A DNA stretch of 64,000 bases, taken from the NCBI GenBank assembly GCA_022315425.1, contig JAIUPT010000051.1:59909-123908 (forward strand), written 5' to 3'. Position 1 is the first letter of the stretch; each line of letters starts with the position of its first letter. Under the pieces are notes generated by a model that made no database searches, had not been told where the DNA came from, and saw only the letters and a program-made list of their open reading frames with translations. Shown here in pieces: positions 1 to 13,200 of this stretch. The position numbers and the translations under genes were made by a program. Origin of the DNA: Pseudevernia furfuracea. Taxonomy: Eukaryota > Ascomycota > Lecanoromycetes > Lecanorales > Parmeliaceae.

Positions 1-394
1 CCTTTGGTTGAAATAGTTCCGTTTTTGCAAAAAAGCAGTTGCATGTGGACAAAGGCCTCACAATAATCAGGTGCTTACAGTCATGACTGCAATCTGCTGT
101 GTAACAGTCAGCAATAGGACAATAGACCATCGCCATGCCAGTAGAGCTGGCATGACAATGCAAGATGCTTGCAAAGTCAGCCGGGGATTAATCATATGCA
201 GCCAGAAATGCCGGCTTGGCAGGAACAAGAACAAACCTAAGCGTGAAGTTCTAAGATGTAACATGCACAACTGCCATACAGGGTGCTGCTTGGCAGGACA
301 AAGCATCATCCAAGATTGCTATAGCAGAGCTGCCCAGCAGGTGGTGAATGTATCAGAGATGCCATACTTGTGACTTTTGAGATGTCCAACATCT
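1..394. other. Left edge, no gene recognised
   Basis: Open frames of 80 to 100 codons exist on both strands, but they overlap each other and resemble nothing I know. The stretch lies just downstream of the last exon of the minus-strand gene, so it probably holds that gene's 3' untranslated region and intergenic DNA. Confidence 0.4.
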
Positions 395-3300
395 TCATTG
401 ACCAGGGGCGGCCCTGACTATGGCCTCTGCAGCCCCAGCTGACACCAGCGCTGGCCCCACATCACCCCCCTGCTGACTGAGTGTTGACAGGATCTGTACA
501 GCTTCACTGGCTGCACTACCGTGCACTGCCTGCAGAGCATGGGGGAAAATGATGACAATGACAATACTATGAACAATAATGGAGATGATAAGAAAGTACA
601 GTGGTAATAGTGAGAATAATCAGGATGATGATGATGTTAACAACAACGATGACCATATGATCATATACAGCATAAACAAACTAATCATGATCCAGGCATA
701 ACACTCTGGCCTGGTGCAATCTGCTCAAGCAAGCTATTTAAAACAAAAACAATTTCACATGCTAGGTCATGGCAAAGCTGCAAAAGCGATAAGAGCAGGT
801 GGGCAGGCAACATGGCAAGCACCTGATGCACACAGCAGCATGCACAACATAAGTGCACCACATGACAAGCCCAACTGCATCATCAAAGGCTCTAGCATAT
901 GCAGTTGCTGACATTGTGTGTACTGAACAGCCATGCTACATGAGATGACTCATGTACAGTCACATGTGACTAATTCGCTAATTAAAAGCTGCATGTTGCT
1001 GCACAACTATGTGTGGCCCACCTGAACCAGGGCTTGCATGACAGCAGGGAAGTGGCTCAAGCCTTGCATGGCCTCTTCAGCACTGTTGTCTGGCTTCTCA
1101 CGCCACAGCTCTGTGGCAGCCTGAAGTGCCTGAATGGCCTGCCACACCACAAGCACTTTCAGCAACCACTTTCACAAGAAGTATGGTCACATGGAATGTG
1201 CCAAGGCATGCACCGCCTGCACCTTCAGCAACCTTCACATGAATTGTGGTCACATGGAACATGCCGGGGCATGCACCGCAAGCACTTTCAGCAACTTCTT
1301 TCACATGCAACATGGTCACATAGAACAACTTGCTCATGACATAACAACAGATGCACCATCATCATGCATCCATCACAGGTGTTCTGTAGTCTGACAAATG
1401 CATCCTCATCCTTCCATGATTGCAGCTTGAGTGCACCACATCATGCTGGGCAAAAAAGTCTTACCTGAGGGTCTTGAAGGGTGGCAACCCTGACACAGCA
1501 ACGCAACAGATCTGGCACTCCATGTACATGCTGCAGCCAGAAGCCTGCCCTCTTCTTCACCACCTCCGCTGGCAAACAGCATCAGCACATGGAATGCGAA
1601 ATGCCTGACAAGCCTGACCTTTTCTTGACGCCGCATCCTTGCCTGTTCAGATGATCCGTGAGCATGTGATGGCTCATGTCCTTGAGAAGCTGCCGGCTGA
1701 GGCAACTCAGGAGACTGAGACGGCTCAAGCTGCTGAGATGACTCAGGCAGCTCAAGCCCCAATGGTGACTCAGGTCTGCTGAGTTCAGCAGCAGCCCCAC
1801 TCAAGCTGATCTGAGGAGTATGACTGGATGATGTTGGTGTTGAAGGTGCAACCCCAGAGGGTGCAGGATGAGCTTTGATGCTTGTTTCTGCACTCTCTGG
1901 GCTTTGTAGCTGAGCTGTGAGGGCAGATGCACGCCTGGTTGGCCTCAGCTGAGCACTCAGTGCAGAGACTGCTGCTGTGGTACCTGCCTGATGACTACCA
2001 GATGCTGCTGGAGTAGCAGCTGCTGCATAGCTAGAGGGGCCATGAACCTCTCCTGCTGGCTGCAACTCACCGACTGTGAGCTCAGATGTCACATGACCAG
2101 CTTGAGGATGTCCCTCAGTTGATGCATTACCCTCTATCTTTGATTTGCCCAGATTGCTGATCTGCCTTGAAGGCTCGTGTCTGTCTGAAGGTTGCTGCTC
2201 ATCTTGCTGTTGATGAGGGTGGTCTGGCTGTGAGGAGGTGACCACAGCTGTGGCCGCCGAAGCTAGCGGTGGCAGGGCTTGAAGCATTGAGGCTAGGGCT
2301 TCTGTGAGAGGATCTGCTAGGGATGCTAGGCGTGCCTGGTTGAGGGGGTGCTGCCCAGCAATGTTTGTGATGGCAATCAGCACATCTGCAACCTGCACAA
2401 TATCATGCGCCCAGTTGAATGAGTTGCAAGTTGGATTAGGGGAGAAACCACACATGCAAAGTTTGAATTACATATGTACAGGTACATAAATGCCAATAAT
2501 GATGCACTTTGTAACAAACGTGAGTGATAAGAAGGTGCGGACTTCCAGTTGGCCAGTTCAGGGTTTTATCATGAGGGAAATGAAAGGAGGAAACTGTATG
2601 TGCATGGCGCTCTTATGCGAGAAGACAATGTCAGATATTGACTACAGTAATAGAAAGAGAAGAGGAACCCACAAGGTCAAGCAAAGGCACCCTCTTGCAT
2701 CATGCAAAGAATTGTGGCAAGCTCATACATGACAGGCAACAGTTCATCGGTGTTACTCACTGATCAAGCCAGTAAGCACAGCAACACCATCATGCAGCAG
2801 AGTACAATGGGAACAAGCAAAACAACAACAACAGAAGGCAGAAGATGTATGTGTTCAACATGCTGCACAGTGTCAACAAAGCTTTGTACCAGTCATAGTA
2901 ACAAGAAACAGTCATAGTAACAAGCCCCAGTCATAGTAACAAGCATGGCAACAACGTGGCATAGAGCAAACACATCGAGAGGCCACCTGTAATGTAGGCA
3001 GGCTGAGGCCTGGGTGTACGTGAGCCTTGATTGTATTGCTGCCAACAGCTATGAGGGACAGCTTCAGCTCCTGCACATGCTGCCTGACTCAATCCTTCAT
3101 TCTCACATACACGACGCTAAAAGCTGCCTTGCATGCAATCAGATGCATTTCACTGCCGCTAGAATGACCTTGTGCAGTGCTCTGAAGGTCAACATTCTGG
3201 GTGCATGTCCAAGCAAATTTCCATATGGATATTGGCTGCATAGAGAAACTGCACACATGTTTGGCAACAGCGCGTGAAAACCCAAGGGCCGCAAATGTGA

Positions 3301-5784
3301 GTTGGACGTACAACACAGCTGGGAGCAGCAAACAGTAAAGCAGGTTTGGCCAGGATGGGGCATGTGTTTCTGCTGGGGGTATAGACTGACCTGGTCTGGG
3401 GGTGTCAAGAGGGCAACCAGGGGGTCCAGCAGTCCAGCAGTCCCCACCTTGCTCTGTGCTGCTTGGCACCCTGCATCATCATGTGACATGTCACATGTTA
3501 CAAGGCAGTCATGCAGGGGGTCGTCCCTGATGCTGAGAACATGCCACACACAGACAGACTGACAGGCAGACGGACAGGCTGGAGGGCCTGAATGATGACT
3601 AACAGACGTGCAGCTGCATACAAGACATCATTCTAGCCCTTCAGCATGTCTGTCTGCCTGTCAGTCTGTCTGTGGCATGTTCTCAGCATCAGGGCCAGCT
3701 GCATGTCTGCTAGTCGAGGCATTTGTACGTGGTGTCCATCAGGGATCACATTATACTGGGCTGTCAACTGGGCATTTCATATATGATATGTGCCCACCAG
3801 GGGCAATATCTGCCCAGACAATTAGCGTCATACTACTTGCTGGAGCATTACACATCACCTAACATACATTCAGATGAGCATGCAGCACAGCCTGCCATCA
3901 CTCATGTTGAGACAACGCCTTGATTGAGCATCTGCACACAGCACTCACCACTTTGGGCAGCCCAGTATAATACTTGGCTTCTCGTTAAATCGATGCCAAA
4001 AGGTGTAATATTTTCTTTTCTTTCATTTTCTGTCATACAGCACTCACCACTGCTGGTCAAGGACACCAGATTCAGCACACTGCTGAGCTCTGACACTCTT
4101 GTCCCTGACAGCTTCCTTTGCTGACATGCAGACCGTACCCTCTCTACCAGGCTGAGCAGGATAGCTCCATTGCCAAAATTGGCAATGGCCAGCTGCTCTT
4201 GCTGCTGCCACTCAGCATCAACTTGACACAAGCAAGTCAGCATCTTAACAGCTGCCTGCTGTGCACCCTTGTCTTCGGCTGTCAGCATCTTGTAGACCAC
4301 CGGCAAACATGATGACTGCATGGCATGGAGCTCTGTCAGACAACCTGTGCTTGCTTCAGCAACTCTACTATTGGCAGGTAACATAACACAGGTTGGAATG
4401 GTGACAACGTTAGTAGAGCTTGGTTGGCAGCTTGAACTTCCACGCTGTGCTCACCTTGCATCAGAAACTGTACTCTTAGGGCTTAGGGTTCATGTAGTTA
4501 CACTTCCTGTTGCATACAAGCTGCCGACCAAGCTCGTGCATACTGTGCAGTACAGGCCATCGTCAGCAGGGGTTTCTGATGCAAGGTGAGCACAGCATGG
4601 AAAGCATGTTGGCAGGTTGATATCAAACAATAATGATAAAATCTCTTTCCAGCTCATGATGAGTTAGGCATGTGCAGGACAAGTTTTGTCTCTCCAAAGC
4701 GGTCTGTCTTGTCTGCGATCTGTAAGGTCTACCAATTTGACACTTTTAAGTTGACAACTACATAAACACAAGGCAAACAGCAGCTCTCATACTCATTTGC
4801 TTTCAACCCTCATGACTCAGGGGAGTAACTGTTGCAGGTGTTTCTACAGCAACCTCTGTCTCACCTGCTCATAGTGGGCTTCCGCAGCCATAGCACTGCT
4901 TTCTGGTACGAGTGAAGGTGGTGGGGCATGTTGCTGTGCCATGGCGCCTGACATGATTGCCACCTGGACACACACATATTAATGACATAGACAACACACA
5001 GCAGGAGGACCATGAGCTGACTGTTACAACTGATGAAGTACTGAACAATGGACACAGAGAACAGTTGACATGCAATGACGTTTACATACAGACATGACTT
5101 CAAGGTGAGATTTTGCTTTGTGAAGGAGTTAATTTTGCCTGCATGCAGAGCATATTAGCAGTGCACATTGTCTCAGCCACCCATGCAAAGTTGGGACCTT
5201 AATATGCAGCACAAAATGTAGGGTTTTTGTAGATTCTTGTTGGCGTACTGAAGCAATTACCTGTGCTTCCCAGCCTGCTTGCCCTTCACAGTTGGCCAAC
5301 TTGCCCAAGCTTGCCAGTGTGACCTCGCTGGTAGGAGGGTACACTGCCATGACACTCAGCACATAGAAAATTCCTTCGCCGGCCATTGAAAGGATGATTT
5401 CCGGGTGGTCCCTTCCTAGTGCAACTGCAAAATGGGCCTAATTTCAGGACAATGCTTGGAGCTATTCAGCCAGCTTTGACCAGTGCAGAAGCACTCACCC
5501 AGGGTGCGCAGGATCTCTGCGACGATGGCATGAGCTTCGTGTTGCAAGTACAATTCCTGCAATAATGGGCTGAAGATGGTTCCCACGACAAGCTTCAAGT
5601 TTGCCGACGCCTGCCGCTGATCTGCATGCTGTTCGGCATACTGACGGAGGGCCCGCGAAGCCCTTAGGATGTCCACCCACAGACCCTCGTCGTACATGGC
5701 GATTCGTGCTGCCATCAGGCTGTTGCCATGGTACGAAAGCGCCGTGTCCCAGTCGACCAAGCCAGCTATTCCGGTCGGAGGCAT
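395..5784 (-). CDS. Armadillo/HEAT-like helical repeat protein, multi-exon
   Basis: The product looks like an alpha-helical repeat protein of the armadillo type; its role is unknown. Exons read on the minus strand are 5499-5784 (putative ATG at 5784), 5261-5424, 4865-4963, 4048-4367, 1465-2392, 1022-1138 and 395-529, ending in TGA. Most have GT donors and AG acceptors. Helical stretches such as GEGIFYVLSVMAVYPP, VYKMLTAEDKGAQQAAVKML and VADVLIAITNIAGQHPLNQA are typical of ARM repeats. The 1465-2392 exon adds a long Ser/Pro/Gln-rich, probably disordered segment. The last exon ends AAEAIVRAAPGQ-like after a helical repeat. Junctions around 4,048-4,865 and between 1,465 and 1,138 do not keep phase, so an exon may be missing or a base may be wrong. 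The start and the repeat assignment are inference. Confidence 0.55.
1145..1327. repeat. Minisatellite, about 62 bp x 3, in an intron
   Basis: Three diverged head-to-tail copies share the words GGTCACATGGAA and CTTTCAGCAAC. They lie immediately upstream (in gene direction) of the acceptor of exon 1022-1138 of the ARM-like gene, so the repeat reaches the splice site. Confidence 0.8.
2393..4047. other. Long intron or unresolved part of the ARM-like gene
   Basis: No exon could be placed with confidence here. The stretch holds the inverted repeat at 3525-3694 and a second copy of the splice-donor segment at about 3,941-3,953. Short open frames on both strands look like chance. Confidence 0.4.
3525..3694. 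repeat. Hairpin-type inverted repeat
   Basis: The arm at 3525-3571 is the near-perfect reverse complement of 3652-3694, with about 80 bp between them. The arms contain GACAGACTGACAGGCAGAC and its complement. There are no recognisable transposon ends, so this is either a small fold-back element or a local inverted duplication. Confidence 0.8.
4441..4599. repeat. Hairpin-type inverted repeat carrying splice-donor sequence
   Basis: Positions 4441-4468 and 4572-4599 are reverse complements with one mismatch. Each arm contains TGATGCAAGGTGAGCAC, a consensus-like donor, so a donor is present on both strands. The hairpin lies in the ARM-like gene between two of its exons. Confidence 0.8.
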
Positions 5785-6383
5785 TGGACGAGGGCGATAT
5801 TGTTACATTTAGGCGGTAACAACCGATGGCACGTGAATCTCCAGTACATATGAGCCGAGCATACCTGTTTTGGACCTGTTGTTGGAGTCTACGGATCGCC
5901 GAATCGATCGCAAGTAACCCGAGATCTCTTTGGTCTCGGAGCGATCCTGTAACGCTCCATCGATCGATCGATCCTGTGCACAGCTAACCCCACGGCGCAT
6001 CACCCAAGTCCTCAGGTCCACAAGCTGTGTTCTGCAGTAGCAAGAACGAAACAGCTCCGACATACATTCGGCGGCGTTGAGTTTGTCTGGTTCAGGCCAA
6101 CTTATCAAGCGACTGATGTCAACGCAACGCTGCAACACTGCTGCTCGGGGAACGTAAGCCGTTTGGATGAGGTCAGGCATTTTATTTGACGCTGGTCTGT
6201 TCTGTCGTGATGGCATTACGATCGACCTTATCGTCCCATCTGCAGGAACGAGCAGGGACTTCAGCAAATCAATGCTTTGGTCAGGAAGAACGCTGTATAC
6301 CAAGTAAGTGTTGCTGCCATTTGAAGAGCACTGTGCAGATACTTGAATAGAACTTTGCAATGGAGTGTCGACTTTCACTGCAG
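5785..6383. other. Spacer between two divergent genes, probable promoter region
   Basis: The ARM-like gene reads leftward from 5784 and the first recognised ABCA exon starts at 6384 reading rightward. This spacer probably carries both promoters and the missing first ABCA exon. It contains tandem GATC/CGAT words near 5,905-5,975. A 189-codon minus-strand frame (5809-6378) resembles nothing I know and I do not call it a gene. Confidence 0.4.
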
Positions 6384-7724
6384 AGAAGGAGGCTTGGCAC
6401 GAATACTTGTTTGATCATCACTCCCTTCCTCTTTTTGCATCCTGCTCTGGGCCTTTCAAAAGATCATCAACCATCAGCTTGATGGTCCCTCTTTCAAGTG
6501 TGGCTGCAAGTGCACCTCCTGTTGTGACTGGGTCTCCAATCCAGGTGCTCATTGTAGTCTCAGCTCCTGCATGCCAGCCTCTTGTTCCTCAGCACAGCAA
6601 CTGTACTTAGTCAAATGTCATTCAATGGCTTCAAGCTCAGATTGTGAGTGACTTGCCAAAAATTGGTTCTCATCTCAGCAAACACTGTTGTCTCTGCTGC
6701 TACAACTAACTTGTGTATGGCTGAGCCCTGCCTGTACCTTTGACCAAACACCATTGCTGACACATGAGGAACAAGAGTTATATAAAATAGGCTGCATGCT
6801 CAGTTTGCAGGCACAGATCCAGCACAATACAGCTATCAGTGCTTCAACGCCACCGATGACAATCCATGCTCACCATACAGTGACTGCAAGGTAGTACAAT
6901 GCTGCCACTGCTTTCTGCATCTGGATGTTGCTCTGTGCATTGCAAACACTGCTGCCCCATCCCACACCCAAGCTGCATTTGCACAAGGTTGCTGAAGTTT
7001 TCACCTGCATGTTAAGAACACGCAGAGCTTCATACTTCCTTCGTTGTCATGTTTGTGACTATTGCATACTAACATGAAGAGCTGCTACATCGCAAGACTA
7101 CATCAGAGTCTTGCCTCAGCTCGGACAGATGTGTTTGTTTAGCTGCCGCACAAGCACCCTATGTCTGGTGGCAAGCTTGGCAGAAGAACAAATCACTGTT
7201 TTGTTGGTACTTGTCAATAAAAAAAGTGTGGTATCTGTGCAGGCACATGACGACACGCAGTGTGAGTTTGCCTACTCAACTGCAGATCAGGTTGCCTACT
7301 GCCCTGTCATGGAGCCCCCAATTTGGCCTGCCCTGCTACAGCTCCCTGAAGATCAGTATGCTGGGGATGCCCCTCAGGCCCTGAATGCCTCTGGGACTGC
7401 CCTGAATATCAGCAGTGCCCCTCTGTTGTACACTGGGAATGACAGGGCTACTGCTGATGCCCTCATGAGTGCACTGTTTGCTAGAGAGCAATCCCTAGGT
7501 GAGACATTGACAACTCATTAGCACTGCATGCGGCAATATTACTGGTATGCAGACTGACAGATCCATTAACTCACTAAAACCGAGCTTGAGTGCAGTAATC
7601 AGTGATTGTTCTCTCGGCCCCATTCATGCCCTGTGTCTTGTCATGCTCTGCCTGAGAGCAAGAATTCTTTCATCAAACAGCTCTGTACCTGCTGCCACTA
7701 TGCATCTCACACACACACACGCAT

Positions 7725-7800
<76 letters not shown>

Positions 7801-10121
7801 ACCACACAAGTGTGCATGGACCCTTCACTGACCACCTTGGACTTCTGCACTGATCAGGTGCAACAGCTGTAGCTGTCTACCAGAGCAGTGGAGCCAACAG
7901 CAGCCAGTCCACCAGCTTTGCAAGCACCAGCAGTGCGGCGTCAGCAAATGATGACTACTTTGCTGCCAGCAGTGCCATTAGTCAGGGCCTGGCTGAGCTG
8001 CAGCTCATCATGGGCACTGCAGCTCCTTCCTCACTGTCTTTGTACCTAGAGCCTGCATTCTTTCCTCGTGCAGGTATAGGACCTGTTGATCTGGTTGGAA
8101 TGATGTTGCCTTGGCATCAACTGAGGTTGCAGAATTAGAAGGAACCTGCTCAAGGACAAGCATGTGGCATGAAGCAGTATCTTGCTGGTTTGCTGCACAA
8201 TTTAGCGTGATTCTCGCTCATGACAATGCCATGGTCAGTTACTTGTGATGTAGCTGGCGATTTACCCTTTGAACTTTGCCGGTTTCATGGTTGCATGCAG
8301 GCAATAACGAGTAATGCATGAGGCAAAGATAGATCTGGAGACACTATCTGAACAACACCACAGTATCTCATGCATGTGCCTGAATGCATGTGCCTGAATG
8401 CATGTGCCTGAATGCATGTGCTGTCACATGATGCAGGTAAGCTGGCTAGCAGCAGCAGCAGCAGCTTCCTGGGCACAGACGAGGCTCAGACCAGCTCTTC
8501 TTCCAACTCTGCCATGGGCCAAGCTGTGGCGACCTTCCCTCTCTCCTTCCTTATGCCCAACTGCTCAGCCCTACAGGACCTCGATCAGCAGGTAGTACCC
8601 GCCCTAGTATCCCTTCTGTGCCATTGCCCCTCCCCCCCTACTACCCTTCTCGTGAAACCCCCGGCCCGGCTCCCCACCCTTGCCCCAGTCAACCTCCAGC
8701 CAGTCTTCCTGCCTTTGAATCAAGCATGCTTGCCTGCATTGCATGTCCGAGACCAGCATGATGTCACGCATCTGCATGCTGTGACACATCTGCATAGCTG
8801 GAGTGCATGCCTCACGTGCAGCAATAAGGCATCTTGAGTGAGCTCACACGTCAACTTTTCAATTCTGTGGCAACCAGGTCTGCACTAACGACATCTCTCA
8901 AATACTTGCCATGGTCAGCACTAGCAAGCAGAGGCGTAGGGCACCCCCCATAGCTGCAGGATCACCATGTACATGCCTGCAACTGACACAGCCATATAAC
9001 CATGCCAAAGCATAGCGTGACATTTGTGTGGGAACATGTTCAATGCAGGTGCTGTCAGAACTTGGTGGAGGCATCACCAATGCAACACAGGTGCCCACGC
9101 AGTGCATGAGCCTGGCTGCCAGCTGGGTGGATTCACCAACAGACATGGACAGTCAGCTGTACTGCGCCTGGCGTAAGGCTGGCTGTGCTGTTGCAAGTCT
9201 AGGCCACAACCCACCCGGGGCCATCAGGTCACTCTACTTGCATCATGCTGCATCATGCAGCATGGCTTCATGCTTCATGCCTCATGCCTCAAGCCTCATG
9301 CCTCCTGCCTCATGCCTCACGCCTCATGCCTCGAGTCTTACGCCTCATGCCTCACGCCTCATGCCTCATGCCCTATGCCTCTTGCTTGTTTCACAGTTCA
9401 AGTCCACATATTACAGGACAAGATGGAACAAGACTGACACAAATCAAGTCAGCTCGGCCAAGACAGGGACAGCTTCTGACATGAGCACTCCCATAATATG
9501 CAAAACCTGGAGGTTGACACAGTTGACAATGCTACAGCTCTGTCTGATCAGCCAGCCAGTCAGTGTGCAAGCATAAGCCTACAAAGTATCGTTGTGTGGT
9601 CACTCACAGCTGCAACATCGCTCTTTGCACACTTGACATGCATGCATCTGCAGGCAGTACCCTGGAGCTATCTACGACTGGCAGGCCACAAACAGCAGCA
9701 GCCTCCAAGTGAACATGAGGGTGAACGACACTGATGCAGCAGAGAGTGATGATGGGCCGCCGAACGTGCAGCGCTGGAGCCAAGCCATGAACCTAGCTGC
9801 CAATGCCTTCCTCACCTACTCTCAGGTATGTCACCTGATCGCCTGATGCTTGCAATCACTCTTGCACCTCAGATCGGTCCTGTGTCTGCAGTATTGCATG
9901 GTACACAGGCGTCTTCCACCGAACATACGGCATTGCTCTTTTGGGCTCCTTTGGCTATGAGCAACAGGTTGCTGCCATGTTCAGAGGCTGTCATGCCTTG
10001 CCTGCATGTGTGTGAGGATGTGCAGTAGCTGGAAACGTGCACCCCTCCCCCTTCCCCTCCCCCTCCCCCTCCCCCTCCCCCTCCCCCTCCCCCTCCCCCT
10101 CCCCCCTCCCCCTCCCCCTCC

Positions 10122-10200
<79 letters not shown>

Positions 10201-13200
10201 CCTGGTAGATACCTGGCGTGAACCACCTGGAACTGACGTGTCGATGCCAATACTAACCAGGGGTATGGTTGCAGGGGTCAGGGTTCAGGGTGGACTTGAC
10301 GGGGGTCAGGGATGTGCCCAAGGGGGAATCTACCCTGGAGCTGGATTTCAGCAGCCTGTTGGGACCCCTCTTCTTCGAGTGGCTCATGCAGCTGCTGCTG
10401 CCGGTCTTCGTCTTCACCCTGGTGCATGAGAAGGAGCATTCTCTGCGCGTCATGATGAAGATGCAGGGCCTGCCGGACAGGTGAGCTCCATTTTGTCTGT
10501 GCTCAGAATGGTTTTACTGTGGTGTAAGGGTGATGTTAAGCAAGGTACTTTTGTGACCTTTTAGATGGTGAAGAAGCACAACAGACCAGCAGAAGAGGCT
10601 TGCCAGCAACAGGACATGGCAAGGTTTGTGCATGAGCAGGTTTTGCTTGGTAGTTGTGGTGATTTGCTTGGTGGTTGTGGTGGTTTGCTTGGTGTTTTGA
10701 AACGGTTTTGCTGCCTGGACAGAACCACAGGAGGTCAAACAGCTGTGCAGATGATGACCAAGTCAGCATGGCTGGTATGCAGGGTGTACTACCTGGTGAC
10801 ATACATGTGGCAGATGAGTGTGTACATCGTCTTCATGGCAGTCTTTGCCATCTTTGGGTCCGCCATCGGCCTCAAGATGTTCACAAAGAACAGCTGGGGG
10901 GTTCAGGTAAACACCCTGCACGTGCGCAGGCAGAAATGACACGGTGTCATGATGTTTACATTGCGCGAACATTGTTATTGACGTCACAAGTTGTCCTGCA
11001 GCTGTTGGCTTCAGCGCAAGCGTGCGTCCACAACGGTGTCACTTGCTGAACTCCTGTCTCATGCTTTGCTGATTGTGGGAACATGCAATGGATCACACCA
11101 CCTTGTCTGTCTGTGCTGTGTGCAACTGATAGGTGACATACCTTTCCAGGCGTCATATGACATTGAGCATGAAGTGTATGTGCTGCACAGCAGTTGCTCT
11201 ATCACTGCCATCTGCAGCTGAACGATGCAGTCAAGCGCTCACATAACATTGAGCATCAGTTGCATCACACCTGTGTTGTCAAGCCAGGGTGTCTCATGAG
11301 TCACAACTGGCTCCACACCTCAGTCTTAATTGAAAACATGACTGTGCAGATTATGCTGTACTTCCTGTGGGGCAATGTGCTGTGTGCCGGCAGCTTGTCC
11401 TTCAGCGCCATCTGCAGGCAAGCCAGGCCTGCAGTGCTGGTGGCAGTCATTTGGGTCATCATGTCTGGTTTCGGAGCCAACCTTGTGTTGACTCAGTTCA
11501 TTGAGCAGGGACCTTCGGTTGCTGCCACCATTCTGCAGATCATCCCCTCCATGGGCCTCTTCAGAGGTAAGCCTTTGATCGCAAATCTGCCCACTGGTGG
11601 GCTTGGTAAGTGGGTTACCACTTTTATTTAATTTCCTTACATCACTGCATGATTTTGTGCCACACAATCAGCTAAGCCGACGCAGCTAAGAAAATTGGTA
11701 GCTATCAAATCTACACAGTAATGCACTCAACAATTGATGACAAAGCAGTGTCGCATATATGGTGCTTGCATGCTGCTGCTGCCTTTTAAGAAAAGATGGT
11801 GCATGGCTTGCACTGATGTGCTGTACATTGGCTTGAACCATTGCACAATCTGCTGTCCGCTAGCATGTGCTTCATGTGTATGCATCACACCTATGTTCAT
11901 GAACACATGGTCCACAGGGGCTTTACAATGCACGTTCAGCAACTTTGATGCTGATCATGCCCTTATTTTGGGTAGTTCCATGGCATTTGAGCCAAGTCTA
12001 TACGAGCACTGTATTCACAACAGATGCACTCACATCCCGGGTTGTACCAAGGCAGCTGAGCCAATCTTGTATGCATCAGCTTGCGTCTGACAACAAAAGC
12101 AAACATGTGCAGGATTGTATGAGCTGAGCCAATATGCCTTCCTGGCAGACCGCAATGGTGGCAGCGGGCTCACATGGGCCAAGCTGCATGACCCAGGCTG
12201 TGGCATGATCACAGTATGGGCCATCTTTGCTGCTGAGTGGGTCCTGTTCATGACCAATGCCTGGTACCTGGATCAGGTGGGTACTGGATCCCAGCTGAAA
12301 GTTGTAATCTTGACCTTCCTTCCACCTGTTTCTTTCCACCTTTTACTTTTTACCTTGTTCAAGACCAATGCCTGGTATGTGGATCAGGTATGTACTGGAT
12401 ACCAGCTGAAAGTTGAAGTTTTGACGTTCTTTCCACCTGTTTCTTTTCACCTTTCACTTTTTGCCTTGTACTCTGGAAATGTATTTGCCTAAGTGCCCTT
12501 TCTGGGCTTGGTTTGGGGATCAGCCACGTTTCAGGATAGGTGTCTGTATATCAAAAAGTACTGGGTAAAGGATTGAGCTTGACCGCAACAGCTCAGGACC
12601 GTACCTGTGTGACATCACTGCTTTGCAGCTTCACACAGATTCGGGTGTGATGTTGCCAAGACAGACCACAGCAGCACAATTCCTCTATGCAGAGTGACTG
12701 ACACTGATTGTGTGCCGTATGCAGGTTTTGGATACGGGCATGGGCACCCCAAAGCACCCCTTGTTCCTGCTGGGCAAGACATACAAAGATGCAGACAGCA
12801 AGCCTAATCAGGCAACTGTACGGAGACCACATGCAAGGGCAGCGAAAACATGGTGGCTTGCCAGGAAGGGTCCTGCCAGCAATTCAGCCTGTGCAGCCCT
12901 TAGGGCAGTGTCCAATTCACCAAGGGTTTTGCGCAATTCAGAGCTGCCAGTACTATCAGCCATGCATGACCAGCACAAGCAGCCATCCAAATTATCAGAG
13001 CATGCTGCAAATGGGGAGTCTGCAACCTCTTCTTTGCCCTCTTCCTCTACCTCCTTTTTCCTCTACCTCTTCACTTCCGGAGCCAAATGTCCTTCTCCAG
13101 CAGCGTGCATCAATGCTATCACATGAAAATGTATCCCAGTCAACACTGCCGACAGACAGTCAGCTCCCTTTTGACATTTCACAAATCCCCACAGGTCCTC

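Noticed and set aside
4470..4495. CTTAGGGCTTAGGG as a telomere remnant
   Set aside because: Only two imperfect units, located in the loop of a hairpin; too short to mean anything.
5809..6378. 189-codon minus-strand frame as a gene
   Set aside because: No family resemblance; it overlaps the likely divergent promoter and is partly built from GATC/CGAT repeats.
10006..10221. Telomere or interstitial telomeric repeat
   Set aside because: The unit is CCCTCA/CCCCCT, not a known plant or algal telomere unit, and it lies inside an intron of an intact gene.
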